Below, piece by piece: positions 1 to 8,019 of a stretch of 11,085 bases of DNA. The first letter of the stretch is position 1. Each line of letters begins with the position of its first letter. The DNA lies in contig JAOAEP010000123.1 of the NCBI GenBank assembly GCA_026416755.1, forward strand, positions 1 through 11,085. The letters are read 5' to 3'. Made by a program: the position numbers and the translations under genes. Under the pieces are notes generated by a model. The model did not search any database. It was not told the origin of the DNA and saw only the letters and a list, made by a program, of their open reading frames with translations. Source of the DNA: a bacterium. GTDB taxonomy: Bacteria; Ratteibacteria; UBA8468; B48-G9; JAFGKM01.

Positions 1-704
1 TGCCTGAAAAAAATCCATTATACGAAGAACTTACAGTAAATGAGTTTTTAAATTTTGTCTGTGAAGTAAAAGGGATAAAAAGAAAAGAAGAAAAAATTAA
101 AAGAATTTCAAAGGTTTCTGAAGATTGTGGTATTTCAGAAGTTAAAAATAAATTGATTTATAAACTTTCAAAAGGATATAAACAGAGAGTAGGAATTGCA
201 CAAGCACTTATAAATGATCCTCCTGTATTAATACTTGATGAACCAACTATAGGACTTGACCCAAAGCAAATAATAGAAACCAGAACACTTATAAAAAATT
301 TATCAGGGGAAAGAACAATTTTATTAAGTACTCATATATTGCCTGAAGTAAGTATGCTTTGTGAAAGGGTCATAATAATAAATGAAGGGAAAATAATAGC
401 AGAAGATACAGTTGAAAATCTTACTTCAAAACTAAAAGGAAGTGTAGAAATATATGTTGAAGTTGAGGGTAATAAAGAAAAAATTGAAAATATACTTAAG
501 GGAATAGATGGCGTTAAAGAAATAAAAATGGTTGCGTCTACAAAAGACAATATTTTTAAGTTTATAGTTTTTACTGAAAGAGGGAAAGATTTGAGACAAG
601 AGATTTCTTCAAAACTAATATATAATGGATTAAAATTACTTGAAATATCAATAAAAGAGATGTCATTGGAAGATATATTTATTAAATTGACAACAAAGGA
701 ATAA
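1..704 (+). CDS. ABC transporter ATP-binding protein, GldA-like (5' partial)
   Basis: This is the nucleotide-binding subunit of an ABC-2-type transporter, which hydrolyses ATP on the cytoplasmic face to drive the permease encoded just downstream. The frame is open from the left edge (first full codon at base 3), so the N-terminus with the Walker A loop lies outside the window. About 233 residues are visible. Numbering from the first visible residue, they contain a PEKNPLYEELTV segment after the Q-loop (1-12), the signature LSKGYKQR (55-62), Walker B VLILDE (75-80), D-loop GLDP (84-87) and the H-loop His in STH (111). A C-terminal extension of about 90 residues follows, as in DUF4162-type ATPases. 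The LSKGYKQR...GLDPKQI wording is characteristic of the GldA/multidrug-type subfamily. A TTG at 153 is internal and is not the start. The stop is followed after one base by the permease ATG, indicating co-transcription. The transported substrate cannot be read from the sequence. Confidence 0.95.
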   Translation, partial: PEKNPLYEELTVNEFLNFVCEVKGIKRKEEKIKRISKVSEDCGISEVKNKLIYKLSKGYKQRVGIAQALINDPPVLILDEPTIGLDPKQIIETRTLIKNLSGERTILLSTHILPEVSMLCERVIIINEGKIIAEDTVENLTSKLKGSVEIYVEVEGNKEKIENILKGIDGVKEIKMVASTKDNIFKFIVFTERGKDLRQEISSKLIYNGLKLLEISIKEMSLEDIFIKLTTKE

Positions 705-705
705 A

Positions 706-1473
706 ATGAAAATTTATCCGGTTTTTAAAAAGGAAATTAAAAGTTATTTTATGTCTCCAATAGCATATGTAGTTATTTTGATTTTTAATGTTATAAGTGG
801 TTTTATTTTTTATGCTTTATGTGCTATGTACTCAATCAGTTCTATGAGATATTCAGGTTCTCCTTATCCATATTTTACTTTTTCTCCCACAGAAATAATT
901 ATAAGACCTTTATTTCATAATATGGCTGTAACATCTCTTTTTGTTTTACCTCTTTTAACTATGAGATTATTTTCTGAAGAAAGACGGCTGGGTACAATTG
1001 AACTTTTATTCACATATCCCTTAAAAGATAGCGATATTTACTGGGGGAAATTTCTTGCATGTTTTATAGTTTTTCTTATAATGGTATTAATCCCCTCTCT
1101 ATATGTTTTTGTTCTTGAAAAATGGATTAATTACGATAAGTTAGTTATTTTAAATAGTTATATTGGTCTTTTTTTACTTGGAGGTAGTTTCATCTCAATT
1201 GGTATATTTATTTCATCTCTTACAGAAAGTCAAATTATCTCAGCAATTATAACTTTTGGATTGTCTTTAATTTTTTGGATTATTGGCTGGATTTCTGAAA
1301 TTGTTGGCCCCAAATATTCTACTTTTTTTGATTTTATCTCTCTCTATAATCATTATGAAAATTTTCCTAAGGGAATTTTTGATACAAGAGATTTTATATT
1401 TTATTTATCTGTTTGTTTATTTTTCTCTTTTTTGACCTTAAGGATACTTGTTTCAAAAAAATATAGGAGTTAA
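706..1473 (+). CDS. ABC-2 type permease, GldF-like
   Basis: This is the membrane subunit partnering the upstream ATPase. It is 255 residues long, typical of ABC-2 permeases, with about six hydrophobic helices (roughly 18-40, 72-89, 117-137, 150-171, 176-197 and 229-249). The hallmark cytoplasmic segment after the second helix, FSEERRLGTIELLFTYPL (89-106), is the coupling-helix region of the GldF/NosY-like group. The periplasmic-side segment FDFISLYNHYENF (208-220) followed by KGIFDTRD is also typical of GldF relatives. The ATG at 706 lies six bases after an AAGGA ribosome site and one base after the ATPase stop, so the start is secure. Its C-terminus abuts the GldG-like gene. The family assignment is strong. 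Whether it exports a molecule or acts mechanically, as proposed for gliding Gld proteins, is unknown. No full gliding gene set is present, so the gldF symbol is withheld. Confidence 0.93.
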   Translation: MKIYPVFKKEIKSYFMSPIAYVVILIFNVISGFIFYALCAMYSISSMRYSGSPYPYFTFSPTEIIIRPLFHNMAVTSLFVLPLLTMRLFSEERRLGTIELLFTYPLKDSDIYWGKFLACFIVFLIMVLIPSLYVFVLEKWINYDKLVILNSYIGLFLLGGSFISIGIFISSLTESQIISAIITFGLSLIFWIIGWISEIVGPKYSTFFDFISLYNHYENFPKGIFDTRDFIFYLSVCLFFSFLTLRILVSKKYRS

Positions 1474-1474
1474 A

Positions 1475-2815
1475 ATGGTTGAAAAAAAATTCTTCTATAG
1501 GATTAATGCTTTTTTAATGATTCTAATTTTCCTTGGGATTTTAATTTTTGTCAATTTAATATCTGAAAAAAACTACAAAAGAATTGATTTAACAAAAGAA
1601 AAAATTCATTCAATTTCTCCCCAAACAAAAAAAATAATTAAGGAGTTAAAACAACCAATTGAAATTTTTGTTTTTTATAAAGAAAAAATAGGTGATAAGA
1701 CAAAAGAAATTCTTGAACAATATAAATCAAACTCTAAATATATAAGTTATAAATTTGTTGACCTTGATAGAGAAATTTTAATTGCTAAAAAATATGGGAT
1801 TACAAGTTATGATACAATTTTAATAAAGTGTGGAGAAAATTATGAAAAGATATATAGTCCAGAGGAAAAAGAAATAACCTCTGCAATTGTAAAATTAACA
1901 AAACCTGAGAAGAAAAAAATTTATTTTACAATAGGACATGGAGAAAGAAGAATTGAAGAAAGATTGACTTTATTGAAGAAATATCTTGAAGAGGAAAACT
2001 ATATATTAAGTGAAACATTAATATTAAGAGATGGAATACCCCAAGATTGCGATATTCTTATAATTTGTGGGCCGGAAATAGATTTTGTTGATAGAGAAAT
2101 TGAAGAAATAAGTAATTTTATTGAAAAAGGTAAAAGAGTACTTTTTCTTCTTGAAGTAGGTAATTTCCCCAAAATAAGTAGATTTCTTGAATCCTATGGC
2201 GTTAAAATTGAAAATGATATTATTATTGACCTTGCAAGTAAAAGATTTTTAGGAGACCCATTAAGTCCTTTAATAATGGACTATCCCTATCATCAAATAA
2301 CAAAAGACTTTGCTAATTATGCCTGCATCTTTTCTTCTGTAAGGAGTGTAAAATTAATTGAAAATTTACCTTCTGATATAAAAGGTGATGTCCTTGCAAA
2401 AACAAGTTCTGCTTCATGGGCTGAAAAAAATATAAAAGAAATAGAAAAAGGAAAAGTTAAGTATGATACAAATGATGAAAAAGGACCTATATCTATTGCA
2501 ATTATTGTTGAAAAGGAAAAGAAAGAAGGTGATGAAACGAAAAAGATTCGTATTGGAGTTTTTGGTGATTCTGATTTCGCAACAGATAAATTTATAAATT
2601 TATCAGGAAATAAAGATTTTATTATGAATACTATAAACTATCTTGCAGAAGAAGATGTTTTAATTTCAATAAGAAGTAAAGAAAAAGAAAATCAGTTTTT
2701 ATTTCTTTCTGAAAAAAGTGGGAAATTTCTATTCTTTTTATCAGTTGTGATTATTCCAGTGTTAATAATAATTTTTGGTAGTTATGTCACAATAAGAAGA
2801 AGATTTATTTATTGA
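1475..2815 (+). CDS. GldG-like ABC transporter accessory protein
   Basis: This 446-residue protein belongs to the GldG / ABC_transp_aux family, in which a large extracytoplasmic domain is held between an N-terminal and a C-terminal membrane helix. Helix one is at about 10-29 and helix two at about 416-438, followed by the basic tail IRRRF. The region after helix one reads RIDLTKEKIHSISPQTKKI (37-55), the classic opening of the family. Further family marks are ITSAIVKLTKP (134-144) and IYFTIGHGE (149-157), and then DILIICGPE (193-201), which resembles a class-I glutamine-amidotransferase-like fold strand but lacks an obvious catalytic triad. I chose ATG 1475 because AGGAG sits five bases upstream. 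An upstream in-frame TTG at 1448 would overlap the permease by 26 bases and add nine residues of no family character. The gene lies between the permease and the DUF4340 gene, the usual arrangement of this module. The biochemical role is not established. Confidence 0.92.
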   Translation: MVEKKFFYRINAFLMILIFLGILIFVNLISEKNYKRIDLTKEKIHSISPQTKKIIKELKQPIEIFVFYKEKIGDKTKEILEQYKSNSKYISYKFVDLDREILIAKKYGITSYDTILIKCGENYEKIYSPEEKEITSAIVKLTKPEKKKIYFTIGHGERRIEERLTLLKKYLEEENYILSETLILRDGIPQDCDILIICGPEIDFVDREIEEISNFIEKGKRVLFLLEVGNFPKISRFLESYGVKIENDIIIDLASKRFLGDPLSPLIMDYPYHQITKDFANYACIFSSVRSVKLIENLPSDIKGDVLAKTSSASWAEKNIKEIEKGKVKYDTNDEKGPISIAIIVEKEKKEGDETKKIRIGVFGDSDFATDKFINLSGNKDFIMNTINYLAEEDVLISIRSKEKENQFLFLSEKSGKFLFFLSVVIIPVLIIIFGSYVTIRRRFIY

Positions 2816-2817
2816 AA

Positions 2818-4146
2818 ATGAAGATATATAAAAAAACTCTTTTTCTTTTTATTACCCTAATATTGATAGGAACTTTTTATTTTTACCAAAATAAAATTAT
2901 TCAGAAAAGAGAAAAGAATAAAGAAGAAAGTAAGAAGGTATTTATCTTTAAAAAGGAGAATTTGAAAAGTATTTTTATAAAAAATGGGGAAAAAGAATTG
3001 GAAATTCTAAAATTAGATGAAAATTGGATTATAAGAGATAAAAATTATGAATGTGGTAAAAATGAGATAACTAGTTTAATAGAAAAAATTTCTTCACTTG
3101 AATACGAAAGAAATATTGGGAATGTTGAAGATTTATCATTATATGGACTAAAAAACCCCCAAAAACTAATAGAGATTAAAGAAGATGGAAAAAAATTTAC
3201 ACTTTTTATAGGTGAAGAGACACCCTCTGGAAGTTATTTTTATACCACAACTGAGAAAAAAGAAGTTTTACTAATTTATAAATGGGATTTAACAGGAATT
3301 ATTGAAAAAGATGTATTTTCATTAAGAGATAAAAGCATAATCCCAACTGATATTGTTAAAAGTGATTTAGAAGAAATTGAAGTAAGAAGGGATAAAATAG
3401 ATTTTCTTCTTCAAAGAAGTGGAGATAATTGGTATATTAAAACTCCTATTTATGACCTTGCAAATAAGGAAAGTGTTAATAATATAATAGAAGATATTCT
3501 GGATGGTAAAGTAAAATCATTTGAAGAAATAAAAGAAAAAGAAAGTGGACTTGAAAAACCAAAAATAATAATTAGATTTAAAAGTAAAGAAAAAGAGTAT
3601 TTCCTCTATATTGGGAAAAAGAAAAATGGGCTATATTATGCTAAAAATTCAAAAAAACCTTATATATTTTTACTTGAAGAGGGGATTATTGATAATATTC
3701 CAGATGAAATTAATGAGATACGTGAAAGAAAATTGTTTGGGTTTAATGTTTCAGAAGTGGCTGAGTTTTCAATTATAAAAAAGTATAAGGAATTAAAATT
3801 TATAAAGGAAAAAGATATTTATTACCTTGAAAAAGATAGAAAGAAAAAAATTTCAAAAGATAAAGTAGAAGATTTCCTTCATGATTTAAAAAACCTTGAA
3901 ATTAAAGATTTTATTGAGTTTTCAGAAGAAAATTTAAAAAAGTTTTCACTTTTAACACCAAATATAAAAATAAAAGTATTTGATGGGAAAGTTAAGACAG
4001 AAATTTATTTTGGCGAAAAAACTGAAAATTGGCTTTATTGCTTTCATCCAGAAAGAAAAATTATCTTTACTTTGCCATCTTCTGATTATATTAAAATTGA
4101 TAAAGATGAAAATTTCTTTATTGAAAAAGAAGAAAAGAAAAAATGA
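2818..4146 (+). CDS. DUF4340 family membrane-anchored protein with three repeat modules
   Basis: This protein of about 442 residues has one N-terminal hydrophobic anchor (about 7-23) and a long, charged extracytoplasmic region. Three related modules are visible at roughly 43-155, 180-288 and 309-425. Each has a short beta-strand opening, then a W/Y-centred pair (NWIIRDK near 69, NWYIKTP near 204, IYYLEKD near 334), a helical segment, a loop ending in a NP or KP turn, and a strand ending FIGE, YIGK or YFGE (130-133, 264-267, 397-400). This matches DUF4340, which commonly follows GldG-like genes. ATG 2818 is preferred. An in-frame TTG at 2812 overlaps the previous stop (TTGA) and would add only two residues. 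Neither start has a clear Shine-Dalgarno site, so translation probably depends on coupling to the GldG-like gene. Its end overlaps the M23 gene by four bases. A periplasmic scaffold or interaction role is inferred; no enzymatic motif is seen. Confidence 0.88.
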   Translation: MKIYKKTLFLFITLILIGTFYFYQNKIIQKREKNKEESKKVFIFKKENLKSIFIKNGEKELEILKLDENWIIRDKNYECGKNEITSLIEKISSLEYERNIGNVEDLSLYGLKNPQKLIEIKEDGKKFTLFIGEETPSGSYFYTTTEKKEVLLIYKWDLTGIIEKDVFSLRDKSIIPTDIVKSDLEEIEVRRDKIDFLLQRSGDNWYIKTPIYDLANKESVNNIIEDILDGKVKSFEEIKEKESGLEKPKIIIRFKSKEKEYFLYIGKKKNGLYYAKNSKKPYIFLLEEGIIDNIPDEINEIRERKLFGFNVSEVAEFSIIKKYKELKFIKEKDIYYLEKDRKKKISKDKVEDFLHDLKNLEIKDFIEFSEENLKKFSLLTPNIKIKVFDGKVKTEIYFGEKTENWLYCFHPERKIIFTLPSSDYIKIDKDENFFIEKEEKKK

Positions 4147-5309
4147 ATAAAGGAATAAAAACTTTACTTTTTCTAATTATTGTTTTCATAATATATTTTC
4201 CATTTTTTAAAATATCTAAAAAAAATGTTCCCTCTAAAATAAACATAATAGAAGGAAGAATAAAACAGGGAGATATTTTAGGAGATATTTTAAAAATAAA
4301 TGGTCTTACAGAAAATGAAAAACAAGAAGTTATTGGGAAATTGAAAGAAATTTTTGACCCTAAAAAAAGTAAAATAGATGATTTATGGGAAATTCATTTT
4401 GATTTAAAAGGTAATTTCTTAAAATTTAAATATTTTGATAAGCCCTTTAATTATTACATAGTAGAAAAAGAGAAAGAAACAGGAAAGTATTTTTCATATG
4501 TTGAAGAAATAGAAAAATATCTTAAGAGATTTCAAAAAAAAGGAAGTATAAGTAGTTCTCTTTATGAAAGCATGATAAATCTTAATATAAATCCAGAAAT
4601 AATAATACAGTTTGCAGAAGTTTTTGAATCTAAAATTGATTTCTTCACAGAATGTCAAAAAGATGATAAATTTTCTCTCATATGGGAAAGTTGGGCTGAC
4701 AAAAATGGTTCTATTTTAAAAGATATAAGAGTTCTTGCAGGTAAATATGAAAGTGGTTCCATAAAATATTATGCTTTTTATTTTGAGAAAGATAATTTAA
4801 AAGGATATTTTGATGAAAATGGGAAGGGCCTTGAAGGTTTCTTTTTAAAAGCACCTTTATCCTATAGAAAAATAACTTCCTTTTTCAGTCATTCAAGATT
4901 TCATCCAATTTATAGAGTTTATAGACCCCATCTTGGAATTGATTATTCAGCACCTACTGGAACTCCTGTCTCTGCAATTGGAAATGGTGTTATAGTTTTT
5001 TCGGGATATCTTGGTGGGTATGGTAAATGTGTGAAAATAAAACATCCAAATGGCTATATTTCCTATTATGGGCATTTAAGTGTAATAGAAAAAGGAATTA
5101 AAAGGGGAGCAAAGATTAAAAAAGGACAGGTAATTGGCTATGTGGGGATGACAGGAGTAGCAACCGGACCTCATCTTGATTTTAGAATTCAAAAAAATGG
5201 GAAGTTCATAAATTTTTTAAAGATAAAATTTGAACCAGAAAAAAATATACCCAGAGAATTAATGGATGAATTTGAAAAAATAAAAATGGAATATATGAAG
5301 TTTTTATAA
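4143..5309 (+). CDS. Membrane-anchored M23 family metallopeptidase
   Basis: This is a 388-residue predicted peptidoglycan endopeptidase of the LytM/MepM type. An N-terminal hydrophobic segment (about 6-22) lacks a convincing signal-peptidase site, so the protein is probably tethered to the membrane. Residues 34-110 look like the inhibitory or LysM-like N-terminal module of MepM/OapA-type proteins, and 136-215 form the usual second module (SSSLYESM...INPEII...IDFF). The M23 domain spans about 245-365. It contains HLGID (His263, Asp267), YYGHLS (His311) and TGPHLDF (His344). In the classic HxH motif the second His is a zinc ligand, but here it is Asp346. The start ATG overlaps the DUF4340 stop (ATGA), showing translational coupling to the ABC module. 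The fold is certain and extracytoplasmic location is likely. Hydrolase activity is likely if Asp346 can replace the His ligand; a non-catalytic activator role is the alternative. Confidence 0.93.
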   Translation: MNKGIKTLLFLIIVFIIYFPFFKISKKNVPSKINIIEGRIKQGDILGDILKINGLTENEKQEVIGKLKEIFDPKKSKIDDLWEIHFDLKGNFLKFKYFDKPFNYYIVEKEKETGKYFSYVEEIEKYLKRFQKKGSISSSLYESMINLNINPEIIIQFAEVFESKIDFFTECQKDDKFSLIWESWADKNGSILKDIRVLAGKYESGSIKYYAFYFEKDNLKGYFDENGKGLEGFFLKAPLSYRKITSFFSHSRFHPIYRVYRPHLGIDYSAPTGTPVSAIGNGVIVFSGYLGGYGKCVKIKHPNGYISYYGHLSVIEKGIKRGAKIKKGQVIGYVGMTGVATGPHLDFRIQKNGKFINFLKIKFEPEKNIPRELMDEFEKIKMEYMKFL

Positions 5310-5314
5310 AAAAT

Positions 5315-6997
5315 TTATTTATTTTTTAATCTTTCTATTATTTTTTTCTGTCTTTCTGCTTGTCTTATAAATCCATATTTTTTAAACATTTCATAAATTT
5401 TTGTTCTCAAGTTAATATCTTCTGTTATATCATAAACAAATATACTATAGCCAATTTTTGTTTTTGGTTTTATCTCTTTTAACCAATCAAAAATTTTATG
5501 ATCGTTATAAACTAATCCTTGTAAATAATTCACACTTATTGCAAGATATTCCTTTTCAGGAAATTCACTGTTTAACCTGTAGTATTCTTGAGGGATATTT
5601 AAAAAAAGGGGATAAAAAAATGGCTCATAAATCAAACCATAGGTTTCAGGTAAAACTGAACCAAAATAATTAAGTAATATCTCTGGGTTTCCTTCTTTCT
5701 GTAAATATTTCTTTAATCCTTTTAAATCCTGTCCCCAATCAATATTTGAATCAATTAAATATTTCCATCCATTTTCAGGTCCACCACATATTTCATTAAA
5801 ATAAGCAATATAATTGGGATGTATTTTTAATGAAGAAAAGGCATACCAAAGGAATAAAAATGTAAAAATATAATTTTTGATTATTTTATTTAGTTTGAGT
5901 TTATGATGATAAATAAATATTCTTGCACAATATATGTAAATTAAAGCATAAAAGGGTAATATATATCTTATTCCAATTTGTTTTTTACTTAAAGAAGAAA
6001 AAATAAAATAAATAATAGCAGGAAGAACTAAAAACCTTTCTTTTTTTTCTATTTTTAAAGATAAGAAAATTGAGAAAAGTAAAAGGATTAAAAAAGAAAT
6101 AGGAGTTTTATAAAGAAAAGCAAACAAAAAATAATATCTCCAACCAGTTATTGAAAATTGCCCATTTAAAAAACTTAAATGCCCTCTTTGTGTTGTCTCA
6201 AAAATTATTAACTTAATTCCAAGAAGAAAATTTTTAAAACCATAAATTCTATAAGTAAAAAGTAATATAAAAAAAGGAATTACAATAAAAGAAATTAAAA
6301 AAATAAGGAAATTATCTTTAAATCTTTTTTTAAAATTGTCTTTTATCTCCAACAATATTAAAAGAATTATTATAAAAGGTAGAATAATAATTCCTGTAAA
6401 CTTTGTAGAAATAGAAATTCCAAGAAATACACCTGAAAAAATAAGATATTTTTTATTATCTTTTTCAAAAAACTTCCATAAATAATAGAGAGTAATAATA
6501 AAAAAAGTAGTAAAAGGAACATCTGTAGTAACAAGACAACTATGGCCAAGAAAGTTTGGACAGAAAGTAAAAAGAAATAAACTAAAAAGGCCAGCAAAAT
6601 CTCCATATAAATCTTTTGACCATAAATATATAAAAAAACCAAGCAAAATACCAAGTAAAATCATAGGGAATCTTGCTAAGAAAAGAATTTTATCAACATT
6701 TTCTCTATTATTATAAAAAAATACTAAACCCAGGTCCCATTCTCTTTCTCTTAGTACTGAATAGGAATTTTCAGGAAGTAAAATTTTAAGTTTAGAGATA
6801 AATAAACCAGAAAGTATTTTTGAAAATGGAGGATGTTCAAAATTTATAAAAAAGTCACCTTTTTTAACATAAAAATATCCAGCAGGAATGTGAACTGTTT
6901 CATCGCAGGTAAGAGATTTTTCATAAGATACAATTAGTTCTCTTATAAAAAACAAAATAATAAAAAAAATAAAAAAAATGAAAGAATATTTTTTCAT
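5315..6997 (-). CDS. GT-C family glycosyltransferase (GT39 / PMT-ArnT-like), polytopic
   Basis: This 560-residue integral membrane protein probably transfers a sugar from a polyprenyl-phosphate donor to a lipid, glycan or protein on the outer side of the cytoplasmic membrane. After the first hydrophobic helix (5-23), the first outer loop holds the Asp-Glu pair at 32-33 (TCDETVHIPAG), which matches the catalytic acidic motif of GT-C enzymes, and then EHPPFSKIL (54-62), a hallmark of the PMT/ArnT clan. Many hydrophobic helices follow up to about residue 385. The C-terminal soluble part contains a family-typical IDSNIDWGQDLKGLKKYL (about 409-426). The gene starts 11 bases after the hypE stop on the same strand, so it probably belongs to that transcript. 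No Shine-Dalgarno site is visible before ATG 6997. Its stop is only five bases from the stop of the convergent M23 gene. Donor and acceptor cannot be deduced. Confidence 0.88.
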   Translation of the reverse strand: MKKYSFIFFIFFIILFFIRELIVSYEKSLTCDETVHIPAGYFYVKKGDFFINFEHPPFSKILSGLFISKLKILLPENSYSVLREREWDLGLVFFYNNRENVDKILFLARFPMILLGILLGFFIYLWSKDLYGDFAGLFSLFLFTFCPNFLGHSCLVTTDVPFTTFFIITLYYLWKFFEKDNKKYLIFSGVFLGISISTKFTGIIILPFIIILLILLEIKDNFKKRFKDNFLIFLISFIVIPFFILLFTYRIYGFKNFLLGIKLIIFETTQRGHLSFLNGQFSITGWRYYFLFAFLYKTPISFLILLLFSIFLSLKIEKKERFLVLPAIIYFIFSSLSKKQIGIRYILPFYALIYIYCARIFIYHHKLKLNKIIKNYIFTFLFLWYAFSSLKIHPNYIAYFNEICGGPENGWKYLIDSNIDWGQDLKGLKKYLQKEGNPEILLNYFGSVLPETYGLIYEPFFYPLFLNIPQEYYRLNSEFPEKEYLAISVNYLQGLVYNDHKIFDWLKEIKPKTKIGYSIFVYDITEDINLRTKIYEMFKKYGFIRQAERQKKIIERLKNK

Positions 6998-7008
6998 ATG
7001 TTATTATT

Positions 7009-8019
7009 TTAACATATTCTAGGGAATTCTTCTCCTAATGACATCTCTATAATCCTTGTTGTACCTAATTTAGTTTCCATAATGACTTTTCCTTTTGGTT
7101 CTTTTATAACTTCTCCTATTATTTGTGCCCTCTTTCCATATTTATTTTCTCTCATTTTCTTTAATATCCATTCACTTTCTTTTTTACCACAAATAATTAT
7201 TACTTTACCTTCATTTGCAATGTTCAATGGGTCAAAGCCAAGAATTTCACATATTGAAAGGACCTCTTTTTTAATAGGTATTTTATCTTCATAAATAACT
7301 ATACCAAAATTACTATTTTTTACAATTTCATTTAAAGTTGAAGAAAGACCTCCTCTTGTAGGGTCTCTCATAAACTTAATCCCTTCCGGTTTTTCCAAAA
7401 GCAAATTTATAAGTTCATTAAGAGGGGCACAATCACTTTTTATATCCGAATCAATATTAAAAGTATTTCTTGATAATAAAACTGCAAGTCCATGTTCTGC
7501 AATCTCTCCATTTATAATTACTACATCATTTTCTTCTATTCTATCTATTGAAAGTTTAACATTTTTCTTTTTAATTCCTATCCCACTTGTATTTATAAAA
7601 ATTTTATCAATTTTACCTTTTTCAACTACTTTTGTATCTCCTGTAACAATTTTAATTTTTGATCTTTCTGCCATTTTTTTCATTGAAATAACTATTCTCT
7701 CAAGTATAGAAATATCAAGCCCTTCTTCAATTATAAAACTACTTGAAATATAAAATGGAATTGCACCAGAAACAGATAAATCATTAATAGTACCACATAC
7801 TGCAAGTTTTCCTATATCTCCACCTGGGAAAAAAATTGGATTTACTGTATAAGAATCTGTAGTAAAACATAGATCAAATTCTTTAAATTCAATTATGGCT
7901 GAATCATAAAGTTTTTCAAGAATTTCATTTTTAAAATTTTTTAAAAAAATATTTTCAATAAGAGCATACATCAATTTCCCACCACTTCCATGAGAAAGAA
8001 TTATTTTATTTTTTTTCAT
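7009..8019 (-). CDS. hypE: Hydrogenase maturation protein HypE
   Basis: HypE dehydrates the carbamoyl group that HypF places on its C-terminal cysteine, producing the thiocyanate that supplies cyanide for the Fe(CN)2CO centre of [NiFe]-hydrogenases. The 336-residue length is normal. Visible marks are the N-terminal ILSHGSGGK (7-15), the ATP-binding DIGKLAVCGTINDLSVSGA (68-86), VTGDTKVV (125-132), FMRDPTRGGL (216-225) and the essential C-terminal PRIC ending in Cys336. The start at 8019 is chosen because HypE proteins begin right before the SHGSGG motif. A longer frame from 8115 would add 32 residues encoded inside hypD and unlike any HypE. The gene overlaps the end of hypD by 14 bases and has no clear Shine-Dalgarno site, so coupled translation is likely. 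It needs HypF and HypC/HypD as partners; HypF is not in the window. Confidence 0.97.
   Translation of the reverse strand: MKKNKIILSHGSGGKLMYALIENIFLKNFKNEILEKLYDSAIIEFKEFDLCFTTDSYTVNPIFFPGGDIGKLAVCGTINDLSVSGAIPFYISSSFIIEEGLDISILERIVISMKKMAERSKIKIVTGDTKVVEKGKIDKIFINTSGIGIKKKNVKLSIDRIEENDVVIINGEIAEHGLAVLLSRNTFNIDSDIKSDCAPLNELINLLLEKPEGIKFMRDPTRGGLSSTLNEIVKNSNFGIVIYEDKIPIKKEVLSICEILGFDPLNIANEGKVIIICGKKESEWILKKMRENKYGKRAQIIGEVIKEPKGKVIMETKLGTTRIIEMSLGEEFPRIC

Noticed and set aside
153..704. ABC ATPase starting at TTG 153
   Set aside because: The frame is open and homologous back to the left edge (PEKNPLYEELTV), so 153 is internal; the real start lies before the window.
1448..1474. TTG start for the GldG-like gene
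   Set aside because: It overlaps the permease gene and has weaker support than ATG 1475, which has AGGAG at correct spacing.
2070..2100. Glutamine-amidotransferase-like catalytic site in the GldG-like protein
   Set aside because: The DILIICGPE strand resembles that fold, but no nucleophile-elbow Cys with matching His/Glu was found.
6370..6654. 94-residue hydrophobic minus-strand frame inside the glycosyltransferase gene
   Set aside because: It is an out-of-frame reading of a T-rich membrane-protein gene; the main frame carries the GT-C motifs.
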